This document shows positions 5,951 to 12,481 of a DNA stretch of 12,481 nucleotides, in pieces. Position numbers and translations under genes: made by a program. Numbering within the stretch: the first letter of the stretch is position 1; every line of letters begins with the position of its first letter. Source of the stretch: Burkholderiaceae bacterium (GTDB taxonomy: Bacteria; Pseudomonadota; Gammaproteobacteria; Burkholderiales; Burkholderiaceae_C); NCBI GenBank assembly GCA_023268425.1, contig JALRFN010000316.1:1-12481 (forward strand), written 5' to 3'. The notes beneath the pieces are model-generated. The model was not told the origin of the DNA and ran no database searches. It worked only from the letters and a program-made list of their open reading frames with translations.

Positions 5951-6604
5951 GGGTTGGGTGATGCCCATCCACAGCGCCCATGCCGAGGTGGCCAGCAGGG
6001 CCAAGCCGGCCAGCCGCATGGCCCACTCCCCTCGCCCGCCCCCCTTGGCGCGCAACAACCACCAAGCCCCTAGCGTCATGCTCAAACCACTGCCCAAAGC
6101 AAATGCCGCCATGACCAAAGCCCCCTGCCACCAACTGACGGACAAAGCCGCCACCATCAAGGCCGAGTACAACAAGCCACAGGGCAACAAGGCCCAAAGC
6201 ACGCCCACCAAGGCGGGCGCCTTGGCCCCCAAGGGTTGCGCCCAGGGGCGCACGCGCCGCCACACGTTTTGGCCGAAACCGTCGAGCCAAAAGGGTTGCC
6301 GGCCCAGCACCAACAAACTGAGCCCTAAAGCCAACAAGGCCACGTGAAACAAAGTCCAAAGCGGACGCACCATTTGGCTGTTTTGCGCCATCCACGCCAT
6401 GGCCTGTACTGAACCCGCCACCACGGCACCAAAAGCCGCATAGCCCAAGACGCGCCCAATTTGAAAGACAGCGAGTCGCGCATGGCGCCCCTCGCTGACG
6501 CCCGCGCCCGTTACCCCGGCACACGCGGCGGAACACATGGCCACGCAATGTGGCCCGCCCACCAAGCCCATGACCAGGCCAGTCATCACCAAAGAAGCAC
6601 TCAT
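5921..6604 (-). CDS. Sulfite exporter TauE/SafE-like (COG2836-type) membrane protein
   Basis: A 227-residue polytopic membrane protein with about six hydrophobic helices. It begins with a glycine-rich helix carrying GGPHCVAMCSAAC (His19, Cys20, Met23, Cys24, Cys28), a potential metal-binding cluster, and has a second family motif GVLWALLPCGLLYSAL (Cys near 143). This fits the TauE/SafE or DsbD_2-like group often encoded beside cbb3-oxidase assembly genes, where a role in copper or cytochrome maturation has been suggested. That role is inference from context. It starts nine bases after hemN stops, so the two are probably co-transcribed; the ribosome-binding site is weak. Its end overlaps the convergent EamA gene by 30 bases. 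Confidence 0.85.
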   Translation of the reverse strand: MSASLVMTGLVMGLVGGPHCVAMCSAACAGVTGAGVSEGRHARLAVFQIGRVLGYAAFGAVVAGSVQAMAWMAQNSQMVRPLWTLFHVALLALGLSLLVLGRQPFWLDGFGQNVWRRVRPWAQPLGAKAPALVGVLWALLPCGLLYSALMVAALSVSWWQGALVMAAFALGSGLSMTLGAWWLLRAKGGGRGEWAMRLAGLALLATSAWALWMGITQPSGLFCEVPA

Positions 6605-6613
6605 GTGGTCAGC

Positions 6614-7996
6614 TTACATGACCTTGGAATAACGCAAAGGCTGTGCTTGTTGCTGCAAATAACGATCGAAACCCATGGCGATGATGCGCACCAGATACCA
6701 GCCCATGGCAGTGACAAACACACCGTGCGCATCCACGCGCACCAAACCGTCTTTGGTCAAAGCCTGCATGTGCTCGAGTTCCGGAGCGAAGTACGACTTC
6801 GCATCAATCAACCACGCCTCGGAAAACGGCTGAAACAACAACTCACCCGCGCACATGATGGCCGCAATGGCGGCGCGGCGAATCAAGTCATCGCGCGTCA
6901 AACTCAAGCCGCGCTCGACCGGCAAATGACCCGCCTGCAAGGCTTCGTAGTAGGCCTCTAGCGTTTTGACGTTCTGGTTGTAAGTCGCGCCAACGCGACC
7001 AATCGCCGAGACACCCACCGCGATCAAATCGCTGTCCGGGTGGGTGGTGTAACCCTGAAAATTGCGGTGCAACAAGCCATGGCGTTTGGCCTTGGCCAAA
7101 CCATCGTTGGGCAGCGCGAAATGATCCATGCCGATGTAGTCGTAACCCGCTTGACCCAACACATCCAAAGCCATGGACAACATGTGCAGCTTGTCCGCAG
7201 CGGGCGGCATGTCTGCCAAAGCAATGCGCCGTTGGGGTTTGAAACGTGTCGGCAAATGCGCATAACCGTAAACCGCGATGCGGTCAGGGCGCAAAGCCTT
7301 GACGCGCTCCAAGGTCTGGGCAAAAGTCTGCGGCGTTTGCTTGGGCAAGCCATAAATCAAATCGATGTTGATGGATTCAAAACCCAAAACCCGCGCCTCG
7401 TCCACCAGCGCAAACACCTTGTCTTCGCTTTGCACCCGGTGCACGGCCGCTTGCACGTCGGGGTCAAAGTCCTGCACGCCAAAGCTCAAGCGATTCAGCC
7501 CCATCTCTTTGAGTGCGCGCAGTCGCTCGGCCGTGACCGTGCGAGGGTCCACTTCGACCGCATATTCCCCATTGGGCGCCCACTGGAAGTGGTGGCGCAC
7601 ATGGTCCATCCACTCTGACAACTCATCATCACTGAGGAAGGTGGGCGTGCCCCCACCCAGATGCAGTTGTGAAATCCATCGCGCAGAACCCAAGTGCGAG
7701 ACCACCCGATCCAGCTCAAGTTTCATCGCGTCCAAGTAAGGCCGTGCACGGCTGTGGTGCTTGGTGACGATCTTGTTGCAGGCGCAGTAGTAACAAAGCG
7801 ACTCACAAAATGGAATGTGCGCGTACAAAGACAGTGGTGCGCTGGGGGTACCGCCACGGCAGCTGCGCAGCGCGTTGATGTACTGCGTTTCGCCAAAGTC
7901 CGGCCCAAAGCGGTCGGCTGTCGGGTATGAGGTGTAGCGCGGACCGGCGACGTCGTAGCGACGCAGCATGTCCTCGTTGATCGCGGCGTGAAACAT
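6614..7996 (-). CDS. hemN: Oxygen-independent coproporphyrinogen III oxidase
   Basis: A radical-SAM enzyme that converts coproporphyrinogen III to protoporphyrinogen IX without oxygen, in the cytoplasm. The 460-residue protein matches the E. coli enzyme in length (457). It has RYTSYPTADRF near the N terminus, the cluster motif HIPFCESLCYYCACNKIVT (Cys64, Cys68, Cys71 for the 4Fe-4S cluster, plus Cys73), the SAM-binding HLGGGTPTF at 112-120, and the HemN C-terminal domain (GYTTHPDSDLIAVGVSAIG). The ATG at 7994-7996 is preferred over a GTG eleven codons upstream: it gives the family N terminus and has AGGA twelve bases upstream. An FNR box centred 60.5 bp from this start fits anaerobic activation. 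It is divergent from fnr and probably co-transcribed with the TauE-like gene. Confidence 0.96.
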   Translation of the reverse strand: MFHAAINEDMLRRYDVAGPRYTSYPTADRFGPDFGETQYINALRSCRGGTPSAPLSLYAHIPFCESLCYYCACNKIVTKHHSRARPYLDAMKLELDRVVSHLGSARWISQLHLGGGTPTFLSDDELSEWMDHVRHHFQWAPNGEYAVEVDPRTVTAERLRALKEMGLNRLSFGVQDFDPDVQAAVHRVQSEDKVFALVDEARVLGFESINIDLIYGLPKQTPQTFAQTLERVKALRPDRIAVYGYAHLPTRFKPQRRIALADMPPAADKLHMLSMALDVLGQAGYDYIGMDHFALPNDGLAKAKRHGLLHRNFQGYTTHPDSDLIAVGVSAIGRVGATYNQNVKTLEAYYEALQAGHLPVERGLSLTRDDLIRRAAIAAIMCAGELLFQPFSEAWLIDAKSYFAPELEHMQALTKDGLVRVDAHGVFVTAMGWYLVRIIAMGFDRYLQQQAQPLRYSKVM

Positions 7997-8049
7997 GGTG
8001 TTGACTTGTCCTAGACGTGTGATCTTCACCTAGGCGGCAGGTCATGCGG

Positions 8050-8063
8050 TTGACTTTGGTCAA
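8050..8063. promoter_or_regulatory. FNR box between hemN and fnr
   Basis: TTGACTTTGGTCAA is a perfect 5-4-5 inverted repeat matching the FNR/Anr pattern TTGAT-N4-ATCAA at eight of ten defined positions. If it sits at -41.5 for hemN, transcription would begin near 8015 and give a 19-base leader holding the AGGA site, a good fit to a class II FNR-activated promoter. It can also serve fnr autoregulation. Its position argues that the fnr protein does not start at the ATG at 8044. Confidence 0.8.
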
Positions 8064-8094
8064 TAATTGGGCGTTTGTCACGACTCTCCCCCTC

Positions 8095-8814
8095 ATGACG
8101 TCAACACCGCATATCCACGCCTCTTCTTGTTCGACCTGCAACCTGCGAGAGCTCTGCCTGCCTGTGGGCCTCACGCCTGAGGAATTGAACAAGGTCGATG
8201 AATTGTTGTCCGGTCGACGCCGCATCAAGCGCGGTGACGCCTTGTTTCACTCGGGTGACGCGTTCAACAACCTCTACGCCATTCGCTTTGGTTTCTTCAA
8301 AACCACGACTGCCGCGCTGGATGGCCGCGAGCAAGTCACGGGCTTTCAAATGATTGGCGAAATCTTGGGACTGGATGGCATCGTGCACAACCACCACACT
8401 TGCGACGCCATCGCATTAGAAGACGCAGAGGTTTGTGTGCTGCCGTTTGAGCGCATGGGCGAGATCTCACGCGAGGTGAATTCGCTGCAAACCAATGTGC
8501 ACCGCATCATGAGCCGCGAAATTGTGCGCACGCAAGGGGTGATGATGATGCTGGGCAACATGCGCGCCGAAGAGCGCTTGGCCGCGTTCATCTTGAACTT
8601 GTTGCAGCGCCTGCACGATCGCGGCTTCTCTGCGCGAGAAGTGCAGTTGCGCATGACCCGCGAAGAAATCGGCAGCTACCTCGGCATCCAATTAGAAACC
8701 GTGAGCCGTGCTTTTTCGCGATTCGTCGCGGACGGCTTGATCAGCGTGAAGCAACGCCACATCACCATCCTCGACGAGGATCGCCTGCGCGCGCTTGCAC
8801 AAGCCACGGCTTGA
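8095..8814 (+). CDS. fnr: FNR-type oxygen-sensing transcription regulator
   Basis: A Crp/Fnr-family regulator of 239 residues that would bind DNA as a dimer when its 4Fe-4S cluster is intact. The N-terminal cluster motif is CSTCNLRELC (Cys12, Cys15, Cys21) and the fourth ligand is likely Cys103 in NHHTC. A cyclic-nucleotide-binding-type beta barrel follows, then a dimer helix and a helix-turn-helix (TREEIGSYLGIQLETVSRAF). The recognition helix has Glu201, Ser204 and Arg205, the E-xx-SR pattern that reads TTGAT-like half-sites. An earlier ATG at 8044 is in frame but would put the FNR box inside the gene; the ATG at 8095 gives the usual distance to the first Cys, though it lacks a visible ribosome-binding site. 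Likely targets nearby are hemN and the cco genes. Confidence 0.95.
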   Translation: MTSTPHIHASSCSTCNLRELCLPVGLTPEELNKVDELLSGRRRIKRGDALFHSGDAFNNLYAIRFGFFKTTTAALDGREQVTGFQMIGEILGLDGIVHNHHTCDAIALEDAEVCVLPFERMGEISREVNSLQTNVHRIMSREIVRTQGVMMMLGNMRAEERLAAFILNLLQRLHDRGFSAREVQLRMTREEIGSYLGIQLETVSRAFSRFVADGLISVKQRHITILDEDRLRALAQATA

Positions 8815-8818
8815 GCGT

Positions 8819-8840
8819 ACCTCAGGACAAAGCCTGAGGT
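8819..8840. other. Hairpin after fnr
   Basis: ACCTCAGG-acaaag-CCTGAGGT is a perfect 8-bp stem with a six-base loop, four bases after the fnr stop and between two convergent genes. There is no T tract on either side, so it is a possible but atypical terminator. Confidence 0.45.
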
Positions 8841-8858
8841 GTCACTGGTCAGAGTCGC

Positions 8859-9110
8859 CTAAACCCCGCGATTCAAGTCCTCGCAGGTGCGCGACAAGGT
8901 GGTGGTCAAGTAACTCGACAAGCCCGCAATGGCCCAAAACAAAAAGAAGGCAACCGTGTAGGTGCCCATGGCCCCGATGCCAACCTGCGCGTCACCCCAG
9001 CGCAAATCCTCTGGGCTAACGAGGCCAAAGACCACCAACTCCAACAAAGCGGCGGCCAAAAAAGACGGCCACATCACCGTCATGCACTTGCGTCCAGTCT
9101 GCTGTTCCAT
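8859..9110 (-). CDS. Small two-helix membrane protein next to the cco genes
   Basis: An 83-residue protein with two hydrophobic helices (about 10-32, MTVMWPSFLAAALLELVVFG, and about 46-68) joined by a short polar loop, and a soluble C terminus. It has no motif that gives a function. The start is firm: GAGGAG lies just upstream of the ATG. It is the last gene of the minus-strand run ccoG - FixH-like - this gene, 27 bases after the FixH-like gene, so it is probably made with the cbb3 assembly factors. I recall similar unannotated proteins beside cco clusters in Comamonadaceae, but could not check. A role in oxidase assembly is inference from position only. Confidence 0.75.
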   Translation of the reverse strand: MEQQTGRKCMTVMWPSFLAAALLELVVFGLVSPEDLRWGDAQVGIGAMGTYTVAFFLFWAIAGLSSYLTTTLSRTCEDLNRGV

Positions 9111-9137
9111 GGTCTCCTCGCTTCTTTGATCAGGTTT

Positions 9138-9362
9138 TTATTTCAGCGCTTTGTTTGGGTCGGCCACATGGTTGCGGCCGTTCATGGCCGGCAACTCAGC
9201 GGCCGTCGTGGCTTGAACCTCATGGCGTGGCAACACCGTGTCGGCGCTTCGCAAGGCGATCCAGACCGTCGTCAAACCAGCAACCACCACCACCAAAGGG
9301 CCTCCAACGACCAACCACATCATGGGCTCACGCCACCACGATTTTTTTGTGTTTGAACTCAT
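9138..9362 (-). CDS. Short FixH/CcoH-like membrane protein
   Basis: A 74-residue protein with one N-terminal transmembrane helix (about 15-37, MWLVVGGPLVVVVAGLTTVW) after a short WW-containing cytoplasmic head, then a periplasmic tail ending in LPAMNGRNHVADP. The WW head, the VVGGP helix and the position right after ccoG resemble the FixH/CcoH family needed for cbb3 oxidase assembly, but the protein lacks the larger periplasmic domain of rhizobial FixH (about twice its length or more). It starts 17 bases after ccoG ends and has AGGAG seven bases before its ATG, so it is translated from the ccoG message. The family call is moderate. Confidence 0.7.
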   Translation of the reverse strand: MSSNTKKSWWREPMMWLVVGGPLVVVVAGLTTVWIALRSADTVLPRHEVQATTAAELPAMNGRNHVADPNKALK

Positions 9363-9379
9363 GCGTGTTCTCCTGGCGC

Positions 9380-10789
9380 TCAGCGCGGCACAATGAAGGT
9401 GGATGCTTCCGAAATCAAGGTGCCGGTCGCCGCGTTGTGAATCTCAAAATGCATTTCGTGGCTACCGGAGGCCAGTGCGCCTGGTGGCACGCGCACACGC
9501 ACCGCAACCGACCGCACCTCGGTGGGGGCAATCTGGTACTCCGCGTCTGACGCCAAATACATGCCGTTGGCGCCACTGACGCCGATCTTGATGTTCAAGG
9601 GCGACTCGCTGGCGTTCATCATGTTCAGGCGGTAAACGTTTTCAATCTGACCCTTTTCAACCATGCGCGCCAAGGCACCGCGATCGCGAATCACGTCGAC
9701 ACGCAACTCAGGTCGCAGGGTCAGGCTGATGCCAATCGCCAGCACAATGGCCAACAAAAACGAGGTGTAGAGCAAGACCCGCGGACGGAAGGCATGGCGA
9801 ATGATCTGCGCACGGCTCCATTTGTTGTCCATGCCACGCTGCGTCGAATACTTGACCAGGCCCTTGGGGTAGCCGACCTTGTCCATGACCTCGTCGCAAA
9901 CGTCAATACACGCCGCACAGCCAATGCACTCGTATTGCAAGCCGTTGCGGATGTCGATGCCCGTCGGACAGACTTGCACGCACAAGCCACAGTCGATGCA
10001 CGAGCCCAAATTCAAAGCCGTGGGGTCCGCACCTTTTTTGCGTGCACCGCGGGGTTCACCGCGCTCGGTGTCGTAGGTGACGATCATGGTGTCTTTGTCA
10101 AACATCGCACTTTGAAAGCGCGCATACGGACACATGTACTTACACACCTGCTCGCGCATGAACCCGGCGTTGCCATAGGTCGCAAAACCATAAAACAACA
10201 CCCAAAAAGTCTGCCAAGGCCCCAAGGCATTGGTCGCCACAGCCGCAGCCAACTCACGAATCGGGGTGAAGTAGCCCACAAACGTGAAGCCCGTCCACAG
10301 CGCCAGCAACAGCCAGAGCAAATGCTTGAGCGCCTTGCGCCCCAGCTTGGCACCTGACATGTCCGACTTGTCCAAGCGTATGCGCGCGGCGCGATCGCCC
10401 TCAACGCGGCGTTCAATCCACATGAACATTTCGCTGTACACCGTCTGGGGGCAGGCGTAGCCGCACCACAGTCGCCCGGCCACGGCGGTGAACAAGAACA
10501 GCGACAACGCCGAAATGACCAGCAAGCCCGTCAAATAAATGAAGTCTTGGGGATACAAGACCAAGCCGAAGATGTAGAAACGACGTGACTCCAGGTCAAA
10601 CAAGATGCCTTGGCGTTGGTTCCACTCCAGCCAAGGCAAACCATAAAACGCCAATTGCGTGGCCCAGACCACCACCCAGCGCCACTTGGCAAACAGGCCG
10701 TTGACGCTGCGCGGGTAAATCTTTTTCGACGACTGGTAAAGCGAGATGACCTTCTCTTCAACAGCGGCGGGGTTTTTGGCTTCACTCAT
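9380..10789 (-). CDS. ccoG: Cytochrome c oxidase accessory protein CcoG (RdxA/FixG)
   Basis: A 469-residue membrane iron-sulfur protein required for cbb3 oxidase assembly; members have been described as cupric reductases that supply copper for the oxidase. It has five or so membrane helices between about 38 and 205. The Cys motifs are WCGYACPQ (Cys109, Cys113), CKYMCPY (Cys216, Cys220), and two ferredoxin-type clusters, CIDCGLCVQVCP (264, 267, 270, 274) and CIGCAACIDVC (288, 291, 294, 298). A further helix near 340-360 precedes a C-terminal immunoglobulin-like FixG domain. The ATG at 10787-10789 is the first in frame, with a weak ribosome-binding site. It lies downstream of ccoP, behind a strong terminator, and heads the ccoG-FixH-like-membrane protein group. 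Confidence 0.96.
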   Translation of the reverse strand: MSEAKNPAAVEEKVISLYQSSKKIYPRSVNGLFAKWRWVVVWATQLAFYGLPWLEWNQRQGILFDLESRRFYIFGLVLYPQDFIYLTGLLVISALSLFLFTAVAGRLWCGYACPQTVYSEMFMWIERRVEGDRAARIRLDKSDMSGAKLGRKALKHLLWLLLALWTGFTFVGYFTPIRELAAAVATNALGPWQTFWVLFYGFATYGNAGFMREQVCKYMCPYARFQSAMFDKDTMIVTYDTERGEPRGARKKGADPTALNLGSCIDCGLCVQVCPTGIDIRNGLQYECIGCAACIDVCDEVMDKVGYPKGLVKYSTQRGMDNKWSRAQIIRHAFRPRVLLYTSFLLAIVLAIGISLTLRPELRVDVIRDRGALARMVEKGQIENVYRLNMMNASESPLNIKIGVSGANGMYLASDAEYQIAPTEVRSVAVRVRVPPGALASGSHEMHFEIHNAATGTLISEASTFIVPR

Positions 10790-10869
10790 GACCGATATTC
10801 ACTCAAAAATTGGCAATTGCGGCAAGCATACGTGGGTGTTTGGGTTCAGCCCATGACAAATCACAAATG

Positions 10870-10906
10870 AAAAAGCAGCGCCCTGAGAACTCAGAGCGCT
10901 GCTTTT
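10870..10906 (-). terminator. Intrinsic terminator after ccoP
   Basis: AAAAGCAGCGC and GCGCTGCTTTT pair, extended by CTGAG/CTCAG across one mismatch, to give a 16-17 bp stem. On the minus strand the stem is followed by five T, so it ends the ccoNOQP message; with T residues also on the plus side it may work both ways. The ccoG group downstream therefore probably has its own promoter in 10790-10869, although I see no convincing -35/-10 pair or FNR box there. Confidence 0.9.
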
Positions 10907-10931
10907 CCGTGCGTCCAGGCTCACCCGCACA

Positions 10932-11834
10932 TCACTTGTGCGACAAGCCCCAAACGTAGGCGGTCAAGACCTTCAGTTGGCCTTCGGTGAGGTTTTCACC
11001 TTGGGGCGGCATGACGTTGGTTTTGCCATGGTTGATCATGTTGACGATGTGCTCAGCACCCCAGCCATGCAGCCAGATGTCGTCGGTCAAGTTGGGCGCG
11101 CCCACGGCGGTATTGCCCTTGCCGTCCATGCCGTGACATGCGGCACAAGCCACAAACTTGGACTTGCCCAATGCAGAGGCGACCGAGTCGTTCGGGCTGT
11201 CGGACAAACTCAAGACGTACTGCGCCAGGTTGTTCACATCGTCAGCCGAGCCCACCGCTGCTGCCATGGGCGGCATCATGCCGGTGCGGCCCTTGACGAT
11301 GGTGTCGTGGATGTACTGGGGGCTGCCATCTCCGCCCAACCAATCGGCGTCGGTCAAGTTGGGGAAGGTTTTGGAGCCACGTGCATCCGAACCATGACAT
11401 TGCGCACAGGTGTTCTGGAACAAACGCTCGCCAATGCCCATGGCCTTGGGGTCTTTGGCGATTTGCTCTGGCGTCATCCCGTCATAAGCGGCGTACACCG
11501 GTGCGATGCGCTCCTCGAACTTTTTCACCTGATCAGCATGCTGGCCTTGCGAAGACCAACCCAACTTGCCGTTGAAAGAACCGAAGGTCGGGTAGAGGGC
11601 AGCGTACAAGAACGCAAAGATCACGGTGATGATGAACAAACCCACCCACCAGCGAGGCAAGGGGTTGTTCATCTCCTGCAAGTCACCATCCCATACATGC
11701 CCGGTGGTGTTGTCGGCTGTGGCGTTGACTTTGGTGGTGCCACTGACCCACAGCAACACCGCACAAGCCAGAATACTGACCACCACAGCGATGGTGACGG
11801 CCATGGCCCATGAATTACTAACGAAATCGCTCAT
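10932..11834 (-). CDS. ccoP: cbb3-type cytochrome c oxidase subunit III
   Basis: The dihaem cytochrome c subunit of the cbb3 oxidase, which passes electrons to the CcoO/CcoN core in the inner membrane. The 300-residue protein has an N-terminal helix (about 10-30), the CcoP pattern HVWDGDLQEMNNPLPRWW (46-63), a second helix (about 64-82) and two periplasmic cytochrome c domains. Haem sites are CAQCH (Cys143, Cys146, His147) and CAACH (Cys230, Cys233, His234), with likely Met ligands in GMMPPM and NVMPPQ. The ATG has only a weak purine-rich AGAGAG upstream. It follows ccoQ by 21 bases and is followed by a strong terminator. Confidence 0.97.
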   Translation of the reverse strand: MSDFVSNSWAMAVTIAVVVSILACAVLLWVSGTTKVNATADNTTGHVWDGDLQEMNNPLPRWWVGLFIITVIFAFLYAALYPTFGSFNGKLGWSSQGQHADQVKKFEERIAPVYAAYDGMTPEQIAKDPKAMGIGERLFQNTCAQCHGSDARGSKTFPNLTDADWLGGDGSPQYIHDTIVKGRTGMMPPMAAAVGSADDVNNLAQYVLSLSDSPNDSVASALGKSKFVACAACHGMDGKGNTAVGAPNLTDDIWLHGWGAEHIVNMINHGKTNVMPPQGENLTEGQLKVLTAYVWGLSHK

Positions 11835-11855
11835 GTTGTTCTCTCTCTTGCAGGG

Positions 11856-11999
11856 TTACTGCTCATCATCTTGAAAGGGGAGATGGGCCGCTTCGTCAAA
11901 GGCTTGTTTGTTGCGCTTGGACCAGGCCCAAGCCACAATGCCCAAAAAGGTCAAAAAGCAAATGACGGTGACTGCGCTGCGCACGTCGTTGATGTCCAT
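11856..11999 (-). CDS. ccoQ: cbb3-type cytochrome c oxidase small subunit CcoQ
   Basis: A 47-residue single-helix protein between ccoO and ccoP. It begins MDINDVRSAVTVICFLTFLG, has one transmembrane helix (about 8-26) ending in WAWSKRNKQAFDEAA and finishes with an acidic tail (DDEQ). This size, the W-x-W-(S/A)-(K/R)-(R/K)-N exit from the membrane and the position identify CcoQ/FixQ, which stabilises the assembled oxidase. The start is supported by AAGGAG seven bases upstream. It lies 24 bases after ccoO and 21 before ccoP, consistent with one message. Confidence 0.93.
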   Translation of the reverse strand: MDINDVRSAVTVICFLTFLGIVAWAWSKRNKQAFDEAAHLPFQDDEQ

Positions 12000-12023
12000 G
12001 GCCACTTCTCCTTACCGCTTCAA

Positions 12024-12481
12024 TTAACGTTTGGCACCAGCCGTACCCAAGACCTGCAGGTATGCGATCACCGCATCCATCTCGGTCTTGTCTTTGACGG
12101 CCTCCGTTGCACCCGCAATGTCGTCATCCGTGTAGGGCACGCCCACTTTGCGCAGTCCCTTCATGTGTGCGGGCAATGACGCGCCATCCACCGCATTTGC
12201 AGCAAGCCAGGGATAGGACGGCATGTTGGACTCGGGCACCACGTCGCGCGGGTTCAGCAGGTGCACGCGGTGCCAGTCGTCGCTGTAGCGGCCGCCGACC
12301 CGCGCCAGGTCCGGCCCGGTGCGCTTGCTGCCCCACTGGAAGGGGCGGTCATAGACCGACTCCCCGGCCACCGAGTAGTGACCATAGCGCTCGGTTTCGG
12401 CGCGGAACGGCCGGATCATCTGCGTGTGGCAGGTGTAGCAGCCCTCGCGCACGTACACGTCGCGACCGGCCAGTGCCAGGG
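12024..12481 (-). CDS. ccoO: cbb3-type cytochrome c oxidase subunit II, 3' part
   Basis: The monohaem cytochrome c subunit of the cbb3 oxidase; the gene runs out of the window at its 5' side. The visible 151 residues or so include RDVYVREGCYTCHTQMIRPF with the haem motif CYTCH, the invariant RAETERYGHYSVAGE and QWGSKRTGPDLARVGGRYSD stretches, and the Met-ligand region VVPESNMPSYPW. It ends in AYLQVLGTAGAKR. The part above about 12215 is near 71% GC with almost all codons ending in G or C; the last 60 codons are about 58% GC with many A/T-ending codons, like the neighbours. The break falls just after the conserved PSYPW. This may mark recombination with, or a chimeric join to, a higher-GC relative. 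Confidence 0.95.
   Translation of the reverse strand, partial: LALAGRDVYVREGCYTCHTQMIRPFRAETERYGHYSVAGESVYDRPFQWGSKRTGPDLARVGGRYSDDWHRVHLLNPRDVVPESNMPSYPWLAANAVDGASLPAHMKGLRKVGVPYTDDDIAGATEAVKDKTEMDAVIAYLQVLGTAGAKR

Noticed and set aside
8044..8094. N-terminal extension of fnr starting at the ATG at 8044
   Set aside because: It would put the FNR box inside the coding region and adds 17 residues with no family resemblance; the ATG at 8095 fits the distance to the Cys cluster.
10806..10830. Possible FNR box upstream of ccoG (TTGCCGCAATTGCCAA on the minus strand)
   Set aside because: The arms are not inverted copies and the spacing does not match 5-4-5, so it is not a credible FNR site.
10938..11813. 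Plus-strand open frame across ccoP
   Set aside because: Mirror of ccoP, with no motif, no ribosome-binding site and no plausible start context.
1..12481. CRISPR array, insertion sequence or toxin-antitoxin pair
   Set aside because: No regularly spaced direct repeats, no transposase-like frame with terminal inverted repeats, and no small paired genes of toxin type are seen; the only mobile-type sequence is the ParB-like fragment at the left end.

Overview
The window reads as an ordinary chromosomal stretch of a betaproteobacterium, most likely Burkholderiales/Comamonadaceae. This rests on remembered protein character and on the thrS-infC-rpmI and ccoOQP-ccoG / hemN-fnr neighbourhoods; I ran no search. 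Most of it is moderately GC-rich, but three internal discontinuities (about 126-136, about 4361 and about 12215) need to be considered before any biological novelty is claimed.

Layout. Positions 1-136 hold an AT-richer (about 42% GC) fragment of a ParB-like nuclease-domain protein, fused through an 8-11 bp shared sequence into the 5' part of rpmI. The translation block follows on the minus strand: rpmI (28 codons left), infC (AUC start) and thrS. Upstream of thrS lies a leader that looks like a complete ribosome-mediated attenuator: a 16-residue peptide with five Thr codons (three consecutive), an antiterminator helix and an intrinsic terminator ending 19 nt before the thrS start. A divergent alpha/beta hydrolase faces an isocitrate lyase gene (aceA) across a bidirectional terminator. 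The aceA frame is intact but lacks about 230 internal codons, including the catalytic centre. An AT-rich promoter region with two dyads separates aceA from a ten-helix EamA transporter.

From 5921 to the end is a microaerobic respiration block: a TauE/SafE-like (COG2836-type) membrane protein and hemN on the minus strand; divergent fnr with an FNR box between it and hemN; then, on the minus strand, a two-helix membrane protein, a short FixH-like protein, ccoG, a terminator, ccoP, the 47-residue ccoQ and the 3' part of ccoO. Together these encode subunits and assembly factors of the cbb3 oxidase, an oxygen-independent haem-biosynthesis enzyme, and the oxygen sensor expected to control them.

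The most interesting candidate biology is the Thr-codon attenuator of thrS. The most consequential oddities are the chimeric left end, the gutted aceA and an abrupt GC/codon-use shift inside ccoO.
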